Part shown: positions 10,396-22,707 of the stretch, piece by piece
How positions within the stretch are numbered: the first letter of the stretch is position 1
Layout: each line of letters opens with the position of its first letter
The notes under the pieces: generated by a model
The model's input: the letters and a program-made list of their open reading frames with translations, nothing else
Database searches by the model: none
Told to the model about the DNA's origin: nothing
Made by a program: the position numbers and the translations under genes
Source of the DNA: Helianthus annuus
Taxonomy: Eukaryota > Streptophyta > Magnoliopsida > Asterales > Asteraceae
Length of the DNA stretch: 64,000 nucleotides
Direction of reading: 5' to 3'
NCBI RefSeq assembly: GCF_002127325.2
Contig: NC_035437.2
Location: 115,440,916-115,504,915 of the forward strand

Positions 10396-13300
10396 TCCGA
10401 CCAAACTCAAATTTATCGAAAGATGCATAAAAGAATCTAGCGCAAGGGAAGAGGAGTCCCGCACAAGAGAAGAATTATAAAAGGAAGAAACGATAAATGA
10501 GTAATTAAAAATGGAAGAACAAATAAGTGAAAAACCGACACATGAGCTAAACAACGAAAAAGGTGAGGCCGATAACGTTAGAATTCAAGAAGAGTCTAAT
10601 TTTGAAGAAATTAATCTCTTGTCACCTTCTTTTGAAAATCATTGTTTAGTAACCACTCATGCAAAGTTTTTAAAAGAGTTAAACACTAATACTAAAATCG
10701 AAGAAATGGTAAGTGTTAAGTTAACTAATGACAAACTTCACTAATAAAAGAAGATCCTTTTGAAATTAACATTACACCGGTTCCATGTTTTTTTTTCAAA
10801 ATTCATTTATTAGTAATATCACCATTGATAAAGATCTTTGTGTTAACATAATGCCTAACTACATTTTTGAAAAATTAAGTATTAGTGATTTTTCTCCACT
10901 TCAAATACCCATTTTTCTATCTAATCGGAAAGTAATAAAATCAATCGGTGTAGTTGAGGATGTCTTGGTTCAAATAAATCAATTGGTTATTCCAACCGAC
11001 TTTGTCATCCTCAATGACGCTCCTCTAGTGTTGGGAAAACCTTTTGTAAAGACTCATGAAGCTTTGAAAAACCGGAAGTTTAACAATCTACCTCTTCAAT
11101 TAGGGGCATTCAAAAGGAGCATAGATCTTGAGCGTTCAATGAAATATCCTTTTGGCAATAATGACCCCCTAATTGAAGATGAAGATGAACCACCCGATAC
11201 AAGCGAAGAAGTTGACCACTTTTTCGAAGAAGAGGACGCCATAGAACAAACCTTTAAAGTTCTTAACCTAGATGAGCCACAAAATAAGGTGTCTCCTAAA
11301 GACCCACCCATTGAGCTCAAAGAACTCCTGAAAGGTTTGGAATATGCTTTTCTAGACAAAGATGGTAATTTACCTGTAATTATTTCATCTAAATTAAGTA
11401 GCATAGAAAAAGAAAAATTAGTTAATCTTCTTAGGAAACACAAAAATGCGATCGCTTGGAAGCTTGTAGATATCAAAGGAATAAATCCTTCCATGTGCAC
11501 GCACAAAATTTTAATGAATGATGACTACAAAACAGTAATACAACCACAACGTAGAGTAAATCCCAATGTGCAAGAAGTGGTTAAAAACGAGGTCATCAAA
11601 CTACTTGACGCCGGACTAATCTATCCTATCTCCGATAGTCCATGGGTAAGTCCCGTCCAAGTAGTCCCGAAGAAAGGAAGTATGACGGTAATAACTAATG
11701 AAAAGAATGAATTAATACCAACAAGAACTGTCATAGGATGGAGAGTTTGCATAGACTATAGACGATTAAATGAAGCAACGAGGAAAGATCACTTTCCTTT
11801 ACCCTTCATTGATCAAATGTTATAACGACTATCCGGTCATAAATTTTACTGTTTCTTGGATGGTTTTTCAGGTTATTTTCAAATTTCAATAGCACATGAA
11901 GACCAAGAAAAGACAACTTTCACATGTCCCTACGGAACTTTTGCCTATTGACGCATGTCGTTCGGTCTATGTAATGCACCTGCAACATTCCAACGTTGTA
12001 TGGTGGCCATTTTCCATGACATGATAGAAAAGACAATGGAAGTCTTCATGGACGACTTTTCTATCTTTGGAGATTCATATGAGCAATGCCTCGATAACCT
12101 CGAACGAATGCTATCCCGATGTGAGGAAACTAACCTCGCCTTTAACTGGGAAAAATGCCATTTCATGGTAACAGAGGGAATAGTACTCGGTCACAAAATC
12201 TCGAGCGAAGGAATGGAAGTTGATCGAGCAAAAGTAGACACTATTTCTCGATTACCCCCACCTTCCTCGGTGAGAGCAATAAGAAGTTTCCTAGGGCATG
12301 CCAGATTTTATAGAAGGTTTATCAAGGACTTTTCAAAAATTTCAAGACCTCTAACAAAATTACTTGAAAAAGATGCACCTTTCATCTTTGACAAGGAGTG
12401 CAATCAAGCATTTCTAACCCTCAAGGAAATGCTAGTCAATGCACCTATCATGATAGCACCTGATTGGAAATTACCTTTCGAAATCATGTGTGATGCAAGT
12501 GACTTTGTTGTTGGAGCAGTCTTGGGACAACAAAAGGAAAAGCATTTCCACCCAATTTATTATGCTAGTAAAACACTTAATGATGCACAAGAAAATTACA
12601 CAACTACTGAAAAAGAGTTACTAGCTGTGGTGTTTGCTTTTGATAAATTCCGTTCTTACCTTGTTCTTTCTAAAACTGTAGTCTATACAGATCATGCAGC
12701 TATCCGATACCTCTTCAAGAAACAAGATGCAAAACCACGTTTGATCAGATGGATTCTACTCCTCCAAGAATTTGATATTGAAATCAAAGACAAAAGAGGA
12801 GCAGAAAACACTGCTGCAGATCATCTTTCACGCCTAGAAGACCCAGCTTTGGAGGCAACCAGGGACGAACAGATCAACGAAAAATTTCCAACAGAATCCT
12901 TGGAAATGGTGGAAAGCAGACAAGAACCATGGTATGCCGACTACGCTAATTACTTAGCTAGCGGTATAGTCACCAAAGGATGGCCACATCATCAAAGAAA
13001 GAAGTTCTTTGCCGACGTAAAGCATTACTTTTGGGAAGACCCCTATCTTTTCAAAATGTGTGCTGACCAACTCATCCGAAGGTGTGTCCATGGTGGCGAA
13101 GCACGAAGAATGCTCTGCCATTGTCATGAAGGTCCATATGGAGGACATCATGGTGCCGCTAGTACCGCACGAAATGTATTTGATTCAGGATTTTATTGGC
13201 CAACCATTTACAAAGATGCGTAAGATCTTGTAAAGACATGTGATGCTTGCCAAAGATCAGGTAATATTTCTTCCAAAAACGAAATGCCTCAAAACGACAT

Positions 13301-14213
13301 TCTCATTTGTGAAAATTTTGATGTGTGGGGACTCGATTTCATGGGGCCCTTCCCACCGTCAAAAGGAAACAAATATATACTTGTGGCGGTTGATTACTTG
13401 TCTAAATGGGCCGAGGCCGAGGCTCTTCCAATAAACGATGGAAGAGTAGTGGTAAGATTTCTGAAAAAAAAAATATTCTCTCGTTTTGGAACACCCAAAG
13501 CATTAATAAGTGATAGAGGTACCCATTTTTGTAATCACCAACTCGAAAAAATATTAACAAGATATGGGGTCTATCACCGGGTCTCAACGGCATATCATCC
13601 TCAAACAAATGGACAAGCCAAAGTGACTAACAGAGGTTTAAAACGAATACTTGAAAAAACCGTAGGTTTAAATAAAAAGGAATGGGCTGATAAACTAGAT
13701 GATGCTTTATGGGCCTTTCGGACTGCTTATAAAACCACTATAGGCACAACCCCGTATAAGCTCGTCTATGGAAAAAGTTGTCATTTGCCACTAGAAATAG
13801 CTCACAGAGCCTACTGGGCAATAAAAAGTGTAAATCTAGACTTAAAAACTGCAGATAAAAATCGATTTTGTCAAATGAATGAATTAGACGAACTAAGGAA
13901 TTATGCATACTATAACTCTGAAATTTAAAAGGAAAGAATGAAAAATTTACACGACAAATATATTAAACCTAATGAATTTCGAGTAGGAGACCAAGTTCTG
14001 TTGTTTAATTCACGACTTCGATTATTTCCGGGTAAACTAAAATCTAGGTGGTCAGGACCTTTTTCCATCACCCATATTTTTCCTCACGGTATAGTAGAAG
14101 TTAAAGCTCGAAATGGGATTCCATTCAAACTCAATGGCCAACGGCTGAAGCTCAATCGAGGATCCATTGAGGATGAGGAAGAAGAGATCTCGCTTCAAAC
14201 GGTCAACAAGTAA
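10396..14213 (+). pseudogene. Athila gag remnant, protease, RT, RNase H and integrase, broken
   Basis: A charged gag/linker remnant (about 10396-10743) has stops and a frame change before the protease-like part at 10785. From there one frame runs to 14211-14213, with internal stops at 11823-11825, 11950-11952, 13221-13223 and 13926-13928. The protease region keeps the C-terminal block ending in LGKPF, but the DLGAS-type active site reads IDKDLC, so the catalytic motif is lost. RT is clear ([45 protein letters not shown]). RNase H follows ([22 protein letters not shown]). The integrase has a CHCHEG...CDAC zinc region, Asp in GLDFMGP and Asp in SDRGTHF. The third acidic residue, expected in GQAE, is Lys (codon 13620-13622). 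At least the stop at 11950 looks like CGA to TGA, a change expected from deamination of methylated CpG. Confidence 0.9.
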
Positions 14214-14815
14214 AAAGCATCCACATCATACCTGGTATGTTACGAAGAAGTAAGTATACATCGAAAGCGGTAAGTCTTTTAACCAGGCTTATTGGGAAAA
14301 AACGGGCATTCACACGAGCACCAAAAAAAAATTTAAAACTTTACTCGGCACGGGGCCGTGTCGACGCAACTATCGGGATAAAACCCTCTTTTCATAACAG
14401 TTACATCATTCCACACGCCCCGTTTCACCGAAAAAGCTCTGGTCAGAGGTGATTTTCTGCAGATTTTCGACGTTACCTCTAGATCTAACAACATCAAGGT
14501 ATGATTCTATCATCATTAGCATTTAGATTACTTACTTGCATGTAGTTAAACATCAAAAATTTGGGAAAAATCTAGGGTTCTTGAAGTTCATCCAGATCAA
14601 ACCTCAAATTTTTGAAGTAATCTGTTAGTATTAGTTTAGATTAGTGTAATGGGGAGTAAATACATTTGTATTGTTGATAGATTTGCCCGATTTTTCACAA
14701 AAACCTCAAACCCTTGTTTTTGAACCGAAAAAGATAAAATTGAAGGGGTAAACGGGTTGTTTTGGGAAAAACGGCACTCGGGGTTTCATTTTCGGGGGAA
14801 ACCGCACCTACTTAG
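14214..14815 (+). other. Athila spacer after pol
   Basis: Non-coding spacer between pol and the envelope-position ORF, interrupted at 14816 by a solo LTR. It holds one CACGGGGCCGTG dyad near 14349 and a partial one near 14413. I see no gene. Confidence 0.6.
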
Positions 14816-17797
14816 TGTAACACCCCGAAAACGGGTTTGGTAATCAAACCCCGTTAATACTAAAAGACGGGTAAAGTACTGTTAGTGGTAAAATTTTACC
14901 CGGTAAATATTAGGACTTAAATAAATAAACCTAATATTAATTAAAAAGGGAAATAAATACTTTGAGAAAACAAAGTACATAAAAAGCCCAAATTAACGGG
15001 ACTTAAAACATAACGGGTTATAGCTTCCCGAACCCGTTAAAGTAACTAGGAATAATTAACCTAGTTAGTGGCATGTGATTAAGTGACTAATGGTGAGTTA
15101 TAGCCTCATTTGATCAGAATAAAATTAACATGAGGGACTAATATCGCCAAGTGGGGAAACTTGTTTTATTAAAACAAGAGTTAAACACCAAAACACACAC
15201 CTTGAGTGTGTGTTCTGGTCGACATAAACACAGGAGCCAAGAAGCACTCTACCTCAAAACCCTAAAGCTCACATATCCAGCAAAATCAAAGGTGAATCAA
15301 GCAAATAAATTGGGGCTTTAACTAAATCCTTGATCCCCTAAGCTAGGAGGTCACAAGGTATGTCGATTTTTGTAATTCGGTGATATCTTGAATTTATGAT
15401 GAACACCTACAATCGAAATTCTTGAGTGCATGTGGAATGTATGGGTGATAGCGACATGAATACAAGCCTAGGAACAAGTCCTAGAAGCAAACATGTAGAA
15501 TTAGTGCCATCAGAATGATTTCCCTTATAGGTGCTAAGTGGGTTTTCATGATAAAATGATGAACCCATGAATCTGAATGTTAAATTGTGAAATTTGAAGA
15601 TAGGATGAGAGACCTAGATGATGTTTATAAACACTAGACATGGAGATTTGATTCTTGATGTAAATCTTGGTGAAAATAGCTAGTTATGAACTAGTTAGTA
15701 AACATGTAGAATTATGCCCGTTAGGTGTTTGTTAAAATGCCTAAATGAGAAGTAAAGTGTTGAAATTCAAGTGAAACGCGTAATTGGCAAGCTTGACTAA
15801 CTACATGAGATATGGGATAAAATGGGATCCAATCATAATGTTGATTTGCCTTAATCATGCATATTATATGACCAAAGGTAGTTGACTTTAGAAAGTCGAA
15901 CTAACCTATGGTGAAGTCGAATAGAAGTTTCGACATAAAGTCCGTAAGATGAACTAGTCATAATATTGATGACTAATCTAACCATCTTGCGAATTATAAT
16001 GATAGTTTGACTCTTGACAAGCTAGATGGAGGCTTGGGAGGAAACGGGTCAAACGGAGCAAGTACGAAAAGAAAATGTTGCTTGGATGCGAGGTAAGTAT
16101 AGCTTACACTAGTCTTAAATTGTGGAATATTCTCTTATCATATAAATTATCAATGTGATAACTAAACAATTGAGTAATGATGTTCCGTCATGTAGTCGTA
16201 CGCAACAGGATAATCAAAGATGAGAGGAACCATAATAATGGTTAAATAGAAGTAAATCGATAAACGGTCATTTAGACTAAACGGGTCAAAAGGTGAAAAT
16301 ATCACCCTTTGACAATATCGACTAATGAATTCGTCGAGTGTATGATTACAGGAATACATATCAAATGGAAATTTGCATCGCCATTAGTTAGCGTTTATTA
16401 AGCAAAGAATTAAATGGGTCAATATGTTGATCCGACCAGGTATGTGTGATAGGTTAATTACTCATTTAAAACGTGAAGACCTATGAGAGTTAGGCAAAGT
16501 AAAAAGGGACATTCGGTTACCTTAAAAGGTAAACCGAAGGATTTAAATTATAGACAAAGTGTTTTGAAAACAAGATTTGGTTAAAAATGAGATTTTGGGC
16601 GTGCATGGCTTAAGCAAGCCCTTCGTCGTAAAAGAAGAGTTAAAAATGTCCAAAACACCCTTGTTAGTGAAATTAAGCAAGCAACCTTTAGAAGTCGCTT
16701 GAAAACGAGTTTTATAATCAAGTCAATACTTAGAACAAGTATAAAAACGAAAGATGTAAATTCTTGGTCGAAAGACTCTATATGAGTCTTTGCCGTAAAA
16801 TAATAATCCGAGGGGTAAAACTCGGATTAAATAGATCACCACATTAAATCCACCACAAATATAGTTGTGGTGGGAGATCATTTAATAAGAAATGTGGACA
16901 TATGTATTTAGAAACAAGTGAAAGCAATTGGCGCTTAAAATATGCTCAAATACCCTTAACGGGTCAAAATGAGCATATGGGTGAAAATGGGTTTAGGAAG
17001 GTATATAAACCTGTAATTTGAAACCTATTATGTTAAACATTATTGTTTGATAGGTTATGGGAAATAAGGGTCAAACAAACTTGTTTGTTTGAGAAAAATC
17101 GAACGGGTCAAAATTTGGTAAAAGGGGGAATAAGCCGAAGACTTAAAAGTCGAAATTTTACTAAACCGGATGTTGGATTTTAAACTCCATAAGGTGGAGA
17201 ATTAAATTACAAACACGTAGGAAGAAACGGTAGGTCAAACGGACAAGCGGTTTGAAAGATACGAAAGATTTCGTGTCAAAAATGGCAAAATGGAAAGGTT
17301 GGATGCAGGGGCCACCGTAACTTACGGTGCCACCGTAAGTTACGGTGGAGCTGATATAGATACGGTAAGTAACCCCTGAGTTACGGTGGAAGTTTTGACA
17401 TTCAGGGGCTACCGTAAATTACGGTACCCACCGTAATTTACGGTGGACCCTGTAATAAAATATATTTTTTTAATTAGTTTCGCTTCATGGAGTCGTTTAG
17501 ACATGTTTTTTTAAACCTCGAATGACTAAAGCATTTCATGTTTATGAAATGTAGGTACTTTTGGAAGCCGGAAGACGATCAAGCTCAACGAGGAACCGAA
17601 CACGATAAAGATACACGCTTCCGCACTTTGCATCGTCATTAATTTTAAACGACGAATCTGATCCCGTTATGTCAAATGACTTATGATTTGTAAAAGTTTT
17701 AATAAACCCGTATTTCCGACGTATATGTAATCTAAATTACATGGTTGTTTTTCGTATATTTTACGTTAAAACTTGATTTTTAAGAACAGGTGTTACA
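14816..17797 (+). mobile_element. Solo LTR, 2982 bp
   Basis: It begins TGTAACACC and ends GGTGTTACA, perfect 9-bp terminal inverted repeats. It is flanked by CTTAG (14811-14815) and CTTGG (17798-17802), a target duplication with one mismatch. No PBS, polypurine tract or pol sequence occurs inside, so it is a single LTR left by recombination or an uncommon single-LTR-like unit. The length is close to the 3.58-kb LTRs of element D and the ends are similar. The inside has no credible ORF. A cluster of ACCGTAA/TTACGGT dyads lies at 17310-17446. Confidence 0.85.
17310..17446. repeat. Cluster of ACCGTAA/TTACGGT dyads
   Basis: Five arms or whole dyads occur in 137 bp, for example ACCGTAACTTACGGT, ACCGTAAGTTACGGT and ACCGTAATTTACGGT. 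They are paired short palindromes separated by variable spacers, within the solo LTR about 350 bp from its 3' end. Confidence 0.85.
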
Positions 17798-17971
17798 CTT
17801 GGCCAAAAATTTTCAGATTTTCGGGACCGGGTCGAAAAATGAAGTTTTTGAGTAACAGACGCCTTGACACGGGGTCGTGCCCGCTGAACACGGGGCCGTG
17901 TCCAGCTCACTGTTTCCAGTTTCTTTCAAAAATCTCACTGTTTCGTGCTAACTTTTGGTGTATTCTTTCAG
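17798..17971 (+). other. Athila spacer with dyads and a splice-acceptor-like site
   Basis: The Athila sequence resumes here. It carries two CACGGGG(C/T)CGTG dyads (about 17869 and 17887) and ends with TATTCTTTCAG immediately before the ATG of the next ORF, which looks like a 3' splice site. Confidence 0.6.
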
Positions 17972-19114
17972 ATGTCGAAGTTTACAAGATTTAACGCGAA
18001 CGAGCTCGATGCTAGGGCAAGATACGAGATACTTCAGACTAGACCCGAAGAATACCCAAGGCAAGCGTGCACGGACCTGTTAACCTTGGTGAACCAGCTC
18101 GACCGATTCAACAACCTTGTTACCGGACCATTAAGGGTTGCCTTGACCACCCGACTTCGATCGGTACATCAATGCACCATGGAATTCTACAGTACTTTTA
18201 CCTTCACTTCAAGGTGTGACCCGTTTGACAATGAGGGGGTTGCATTTCGATGTGGTGGGACAATGTAGTCGATCTCTATGGCGCAATTCGGGGCAATAGT
18301 GGGACTGTATTCGGAAGAAGATTCGGGAAATGAGGAAAACACCGGGGGATTACGAGATTTGGATGAAAATGAGCGCCAAGCCGCATGGGCCCAAATTGGT
18401 GAAGGACACTACAACCCCAGCAGCACAAAGAGCACTAAGCCGAGGGATCCGCTTTATTGCTACATTCATAGGCTCCTCACTTACTCTCTTAGCCAAAGAC
18501 ATGACAGTAGCGGGGTTGTTGGACTAAAAGATTTGGTAGTCCTTCACTGCATCCACAACCGGAGGGCCCTCGATGTTCCATATCTCCTGCTTCGAAACAT
18601 GCATCTGAACCGCCTTGCTCATGCACCAACCCCTATCTTCTTTGGAGGTTGGGTGTACCGCCTCTTCAAGCACTTCACGCGCATTCCTAGGTCCTTTGAA
18701 AGGAGCTTATGGTCGGGATGAGGTTATTATCACATTTGCCGTGCCATGAACCTAATTTATGAGGCAGAAGACAGATCAGTGAGCTTTCAAAGGATGCAAG
18801 GCCATGCATGGAACCCACATGAGGCCCTAGTCCTTCACGCTCCACCTCCCCACTACCAGTATCAGCCCCATGGTGATCCGGGCCAATCCTCCTCCCAAGG
18901 AGGCGGTTTTCCTAACCTTCAAAGTTTACATGATCTTTTGTAGGAAAACCTCATGTGCACCAGGAACACCTACAACCTTGCCAAAAACACATACCACCGG
19001 GTCGGAGCTATCGAACGAAACATCAACGATATCCAAGACAACATCGGAAGCATCCGGGAGTATATGGCGGGTCATGGGGACGGAGGTGATGACAGCGATG
19101 AGGATATGGACTAG
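17972..19114 (+). pseudogene. Athila envelope-position ORF (ATHILA ORF-1-like), broken
   Basis: An ATG at 17972 starts a frame kept to 19112-19114, with in-frame stops at 18266-18268, 18719-18721 and 18941-18943. The N-terminal peptide begins MSKFTRFNANELDARARYEI, followed by a block with CTMEFYSTF and FRCGG. The middle has an acidic segment and a RDPLYCYIHRLLTYS-type helical block, and the C-terminus is acidic after a Gln/Pro-rich linker. This layout resembles the plant transposon protein found after pol in Athila elements, sometimes called envelope-like (established knowledge; function unproven). I see no clear signal peptide or membrane segment. It is not translatable as a whole because of the stops. 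Confidence 0.75.
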
Positions 19115-21012
19115 GAGGTTGATGAAGGAGCAGGAGCGGGTTGATGGTGAACCCACAGGTTAAAATCCATTTTTATCTATCGAAACAATTGACGGCCTGC
19201 GTGCCGAGTGTTAGACAATTTACTTTCCTTAACTTCTTTTTACTTTCTGCTTTATTTTTCTTTTACTTTATGGTTTGGATGATTAACTACGGTAATTTAG
19301 GACGTTTGGTATTGCTTGGTGTGGTATTTAGTGATAAAACAGGTACAATTGAGGCTTAGAGTGCTAATCATTAGCACTAACAAAGTCAGGACAGGAAAAT
19401 CGGAAGAAGAAACCTGTTTTTCAGCCTTGCAGATAGTCTACACGGGGACGTGTCCAGCCGACACGCCCCCCTGCCCACCTCCCAGATCTGCTGTTTGTTT
19501 ATTTTTCTGCAGATTTTTGCCAGATACGGGGTCGTGCCTAGCCAACACGCCCCCGTGTCCATCTTCTGTAAGTTTTCATTACTGGCAGTTGAACACGGGG
19601 TCGTGTCCAATGGACACGGGGTCGTGCCCAGACTGCCAGTAACCTAAAATTTTGCTTTTAACACCATTTTGCACATTCAATCAACCTAAAAATTTATTTT
19701 TGGGACACATTGAGGACAATGTGTAATTTAAGTGTGGGGGTGGGGGGATGTTAAAACCTTGAATTTTGCAAGTCCTAATAACAAGCCTTACACAAAACTC
19801 TATTGGAACCGCTAATCACCCCAAATTTTTTTCAAAAACTTTCATTTTTCTTTACTTGTCTAAGTTTAAGTTGGGAATTCTAAGACTAACAAGGTTATAT
19901 TTTTATAAGTTTACAACCGATAGCGTCGTGATAAAAAGAACCAACATAAGAAAATTATGAAACGGCATGACAAGCTTAGTTAAAATTTGATTATATATAC
20001 TTGATCACATAAAAACCCATTCCCACAAAAGTGAGTTTTGAGCCTTTATTGAGCATACAAATATACATCTTTACGTTAAATGCTCATTTTTCGTTTCTTG
20101 TTGAATAGCCGCTTGGTTCTTAAGACTCTAGAACTTGCCACAACAATTCATTCCCGGTCCTTACCAACTTAAACCCAAGTAAGTAAATGATGGAGGCATT
20201 AGGACTAACCATTTTTCTTTCAACACCATTTATTTTTATTTTTTCTTTCACCTACCCAAAAATTCCCCCTAGTTAACCCCTTTGAGCCTAAACCTTTTCA
20301 TTTCTTAACCCAAAATTTTTTTTACCCACCAAAAACCCTTTTTATTTTTACCTTTTATTTTAGTAACAAGCTCGGTCTTCGTGTGAAAAAAAAACATATT
20401 TTACAATGAAGTTAGAAATAAACAAACAAAGCTCCTCAAACAAAAGCTTGTTTGAATAAATACTTCATTAAAAATAAAAAGTCACAAAAACAAAATGTTT
20501 TACGAAAACCGATGCTTTTTACGTTTTTCGCCCTTTTCTACTAACCACTAACCCAACCACCCTGGATACCTTTAGCCCAAGCCTAACCCTTCACACAAAA
20601 ATTCCTCTTGATATTTACAAAGGTATAAAGTTAAAAAGGAGGAGGATTGATTGCTTGGCAAGCTTATAGTAGAAATAAGTTTCATGTCGCTCTCGAGTGA
20701 TTCACTAAAAATACACTTTCGGCCGAGTGTTAAGTGACTTCCCCCGTGAGGTATGTGAACTTGTATATAAATGGAATTTTAAAAAAAGGCATGTTATGCC
20801 TTAATAAATAATTTACCTTATGAAAAGTTTCTAATAAATCATGACGAATAGGATTGTAAATAAATAAAAATAAAACCCAATAAAGATCTTGGATTCCCGA
20901 CACTCTATGACAAGCCAAAAACTTTCTCTTCTACCCATTCCATTTGGGAGTGTAAGCCACATATTAAAGAGTTTTGCTTGAGGACAAGCAAAAATTCAAG
21001 TGTGGGGATATT
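19115..21012 (+). other. Athila 3' untranslated region
   Basis: No coding sequence is supported. It holds a cluster of six CACGGGG-type dyads at 19440-19632, then the block ACATTGAGGACAATGTG with a G-rich run (19707-19748), an internal polypurine-like signal often seen in this lineage. The rest is A/T-rich. The true polypurine tract lies at the end. Confidence 0.7.
20984..21012 (+). other. Athila polypurine tract region
   Basis: GAGGACAAGCAAAAATTCAAG followed by TGTGGGGATATT directly precedes the LTR start TGATGTGTG at 21013. Confidence 0.7.
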
Positions 21013-22707
21013 TGATGTGTGTAAAATTCAACATATAAATTACATCAAATGAGGCATAAAACTAACCCTTTTTAAGTACTAATGTTGGAAAAAGTGTGTT
21101 TTTGTCTTCCTTTTGTATTTTCAGGATTAAATGAGCTCAAATTAACAAAAGAAGCAAAAAGACAGCTAAATCTAACATAAATACAAGAAAGGGAACAAAA
21201 GTGGACTGCCCGACCCCTCGACAGCATCCTCCCAAGCAAAATAGAGAAGACAGAAGACTGAACACGCCCCGTGCTCAGCGAGCACGGGGCCGTGCCCAAG
21301 AAGCAGCAGAAAAGACAAACCTATAGAAGCTTCTAATGCTCACCACGGGGCCGTGCCCAGTGAACACGGGGGCGTGCCCAAAGTACTGCAGGCGCATTAA
21401 TTGTAATTGCGAATTACAATTAATGAAGAGAGATAGTGTCAGACGGGCACGGGGCCGTGCCCAACGGACACGGGGCCGTGCCCAGGCCTCTGTTCAGCCT
21501 ATAAATAGGAGTGCTTGGATTCATTGCAACTCATCCCTTGGCACACCACCTCTCTCACACTTCATCCACCACCCACCACCATCACAACACCATCATCCAC
21601 CACCATCATCCATTGTCCATCATAGAGTGTGTGAGTCGTCTCGGGATCCAAGATTGATCGTAAGGGTTCTTGACAATCAAGGCCATGTTTGCCTAAGTCT
21701 CTTACATCACTTGGTGAACACAAGTGTTTAGTATAATAATTTTTATTTTTAATCTTTTGCACTTTTTAATTGGTTTTGTATTAATGACTTTAATAACTAG
21801 TTGCTTATGTTGAAGGTGATTCTTCCTTATCGTTTGTCCGTGGTGTCTTGGCATTATTTTACTGTCTATATAAAATAAAAGATTTTCACCATTCATATCT
21901 CCACGGTCTATATGGAGGTATGTTGGCTACCTGGTCGGGGGTTAAAGGAACGGTTTTGTAAGGGTCTTGCCCTTGTTCAGCGTTTAGAGGTCCTGCAAGG
22001 GACCTGGGTCAAATTTAGTAGGACCTCCTTCAATACCCAAAGGTATTGGATGGCGGGGGTCCAAACTCTTTGATCCCCTCATGAGTTAACTACTATTAAT
22101 ACTATAATCCGGCTATTTAGGACTGTATTTCTGCTGACTCAGACTACTTAGTCGAGGGTAACGTCACCTCCAAAAGAGGGGCCTACCATAATTTGCAATA
22201 ATAACTTAATTAATTATCTTTCAATAATCCGACCCTTTAGGATTGTATCCTTGCTGACTCAAACTACTGGGTTGAGGGTAACATCGCCTTCAAAAGAGGG
22301 GCCTACTATAATAACTAAGATAATCTCTTTAATAAGTGCAAAAGTGCGAAAATAATCAAAGGTTATACTAACACACGAGTCAGATCCAAGTGATTCATCT
22401 TGTCTATCTGTTTTTATTTTTATTTTATTTTTCAGCATTTAGTTAGTTTTATTTTCTTAGTTTAAAAATCTTTTTCTAACATTTTGATTTGATTAGACGT
22501 TGAGGATAAACCGGTACTAAAAGCTCTTGTGTCCTTGGACGACCTCGGTATCTTACCAACACTATACTACGTCCACGATGGGTGCACTTGCCCATATGTG
22601 TGTTTAGTGTTAGTAAATATCGTGTTTTATAAATTTAAAACTTGGCTAAAAAGTGTAAAAAGTGCTTAAAATATATACCTAAAATATATACACACTAGCA
22701 CGCATCA
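21013..22707 (+). mobile_element. Athila 3' LTR (1695 bp, complete)
   Basis: It begins TGATGTGTG and ends CACGCATCA. A TATA box (CTATAAATAG, 21499-21508) lies directly after a cluster of six CACGGGG-type dyads (21257-21484). From 21758 it matches the partial 5' LTR over the whole 950 bp. It contains the same two-copy tandem repeat as the 5' LTR. Confidence 0.9.

Larger units (their letters stand above)
4081..22707 (+). mobile_element. Athila-type Ty3/Gypsy element with three nested insertions (left end outside window)
   Basis: Order on the plus strand: right part of the 5' LTR (4081-5030), PBS (5037-5054), leader, gag start (5413), broken pol (to 14213), spacer, envelope-position ORF (17972-19114), 3' untranslated region and 3' LTR (21013-22707). 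Athila is indicated by the tRNA-Asp PBS, the RT style (FMDDFSIFG) and a separate ORF after pol. Three elements interrupt it: Copia in the 5' LTR, a Tekay-like element in gag, and a solo LTR at 14816-17797. The 950 bp shared by both LTRs is the same length with about 2 percent mismatch by eye. All reading frames are broken. The right target duplication should be ACGTG (22708-22712). Confidence 0.85.
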
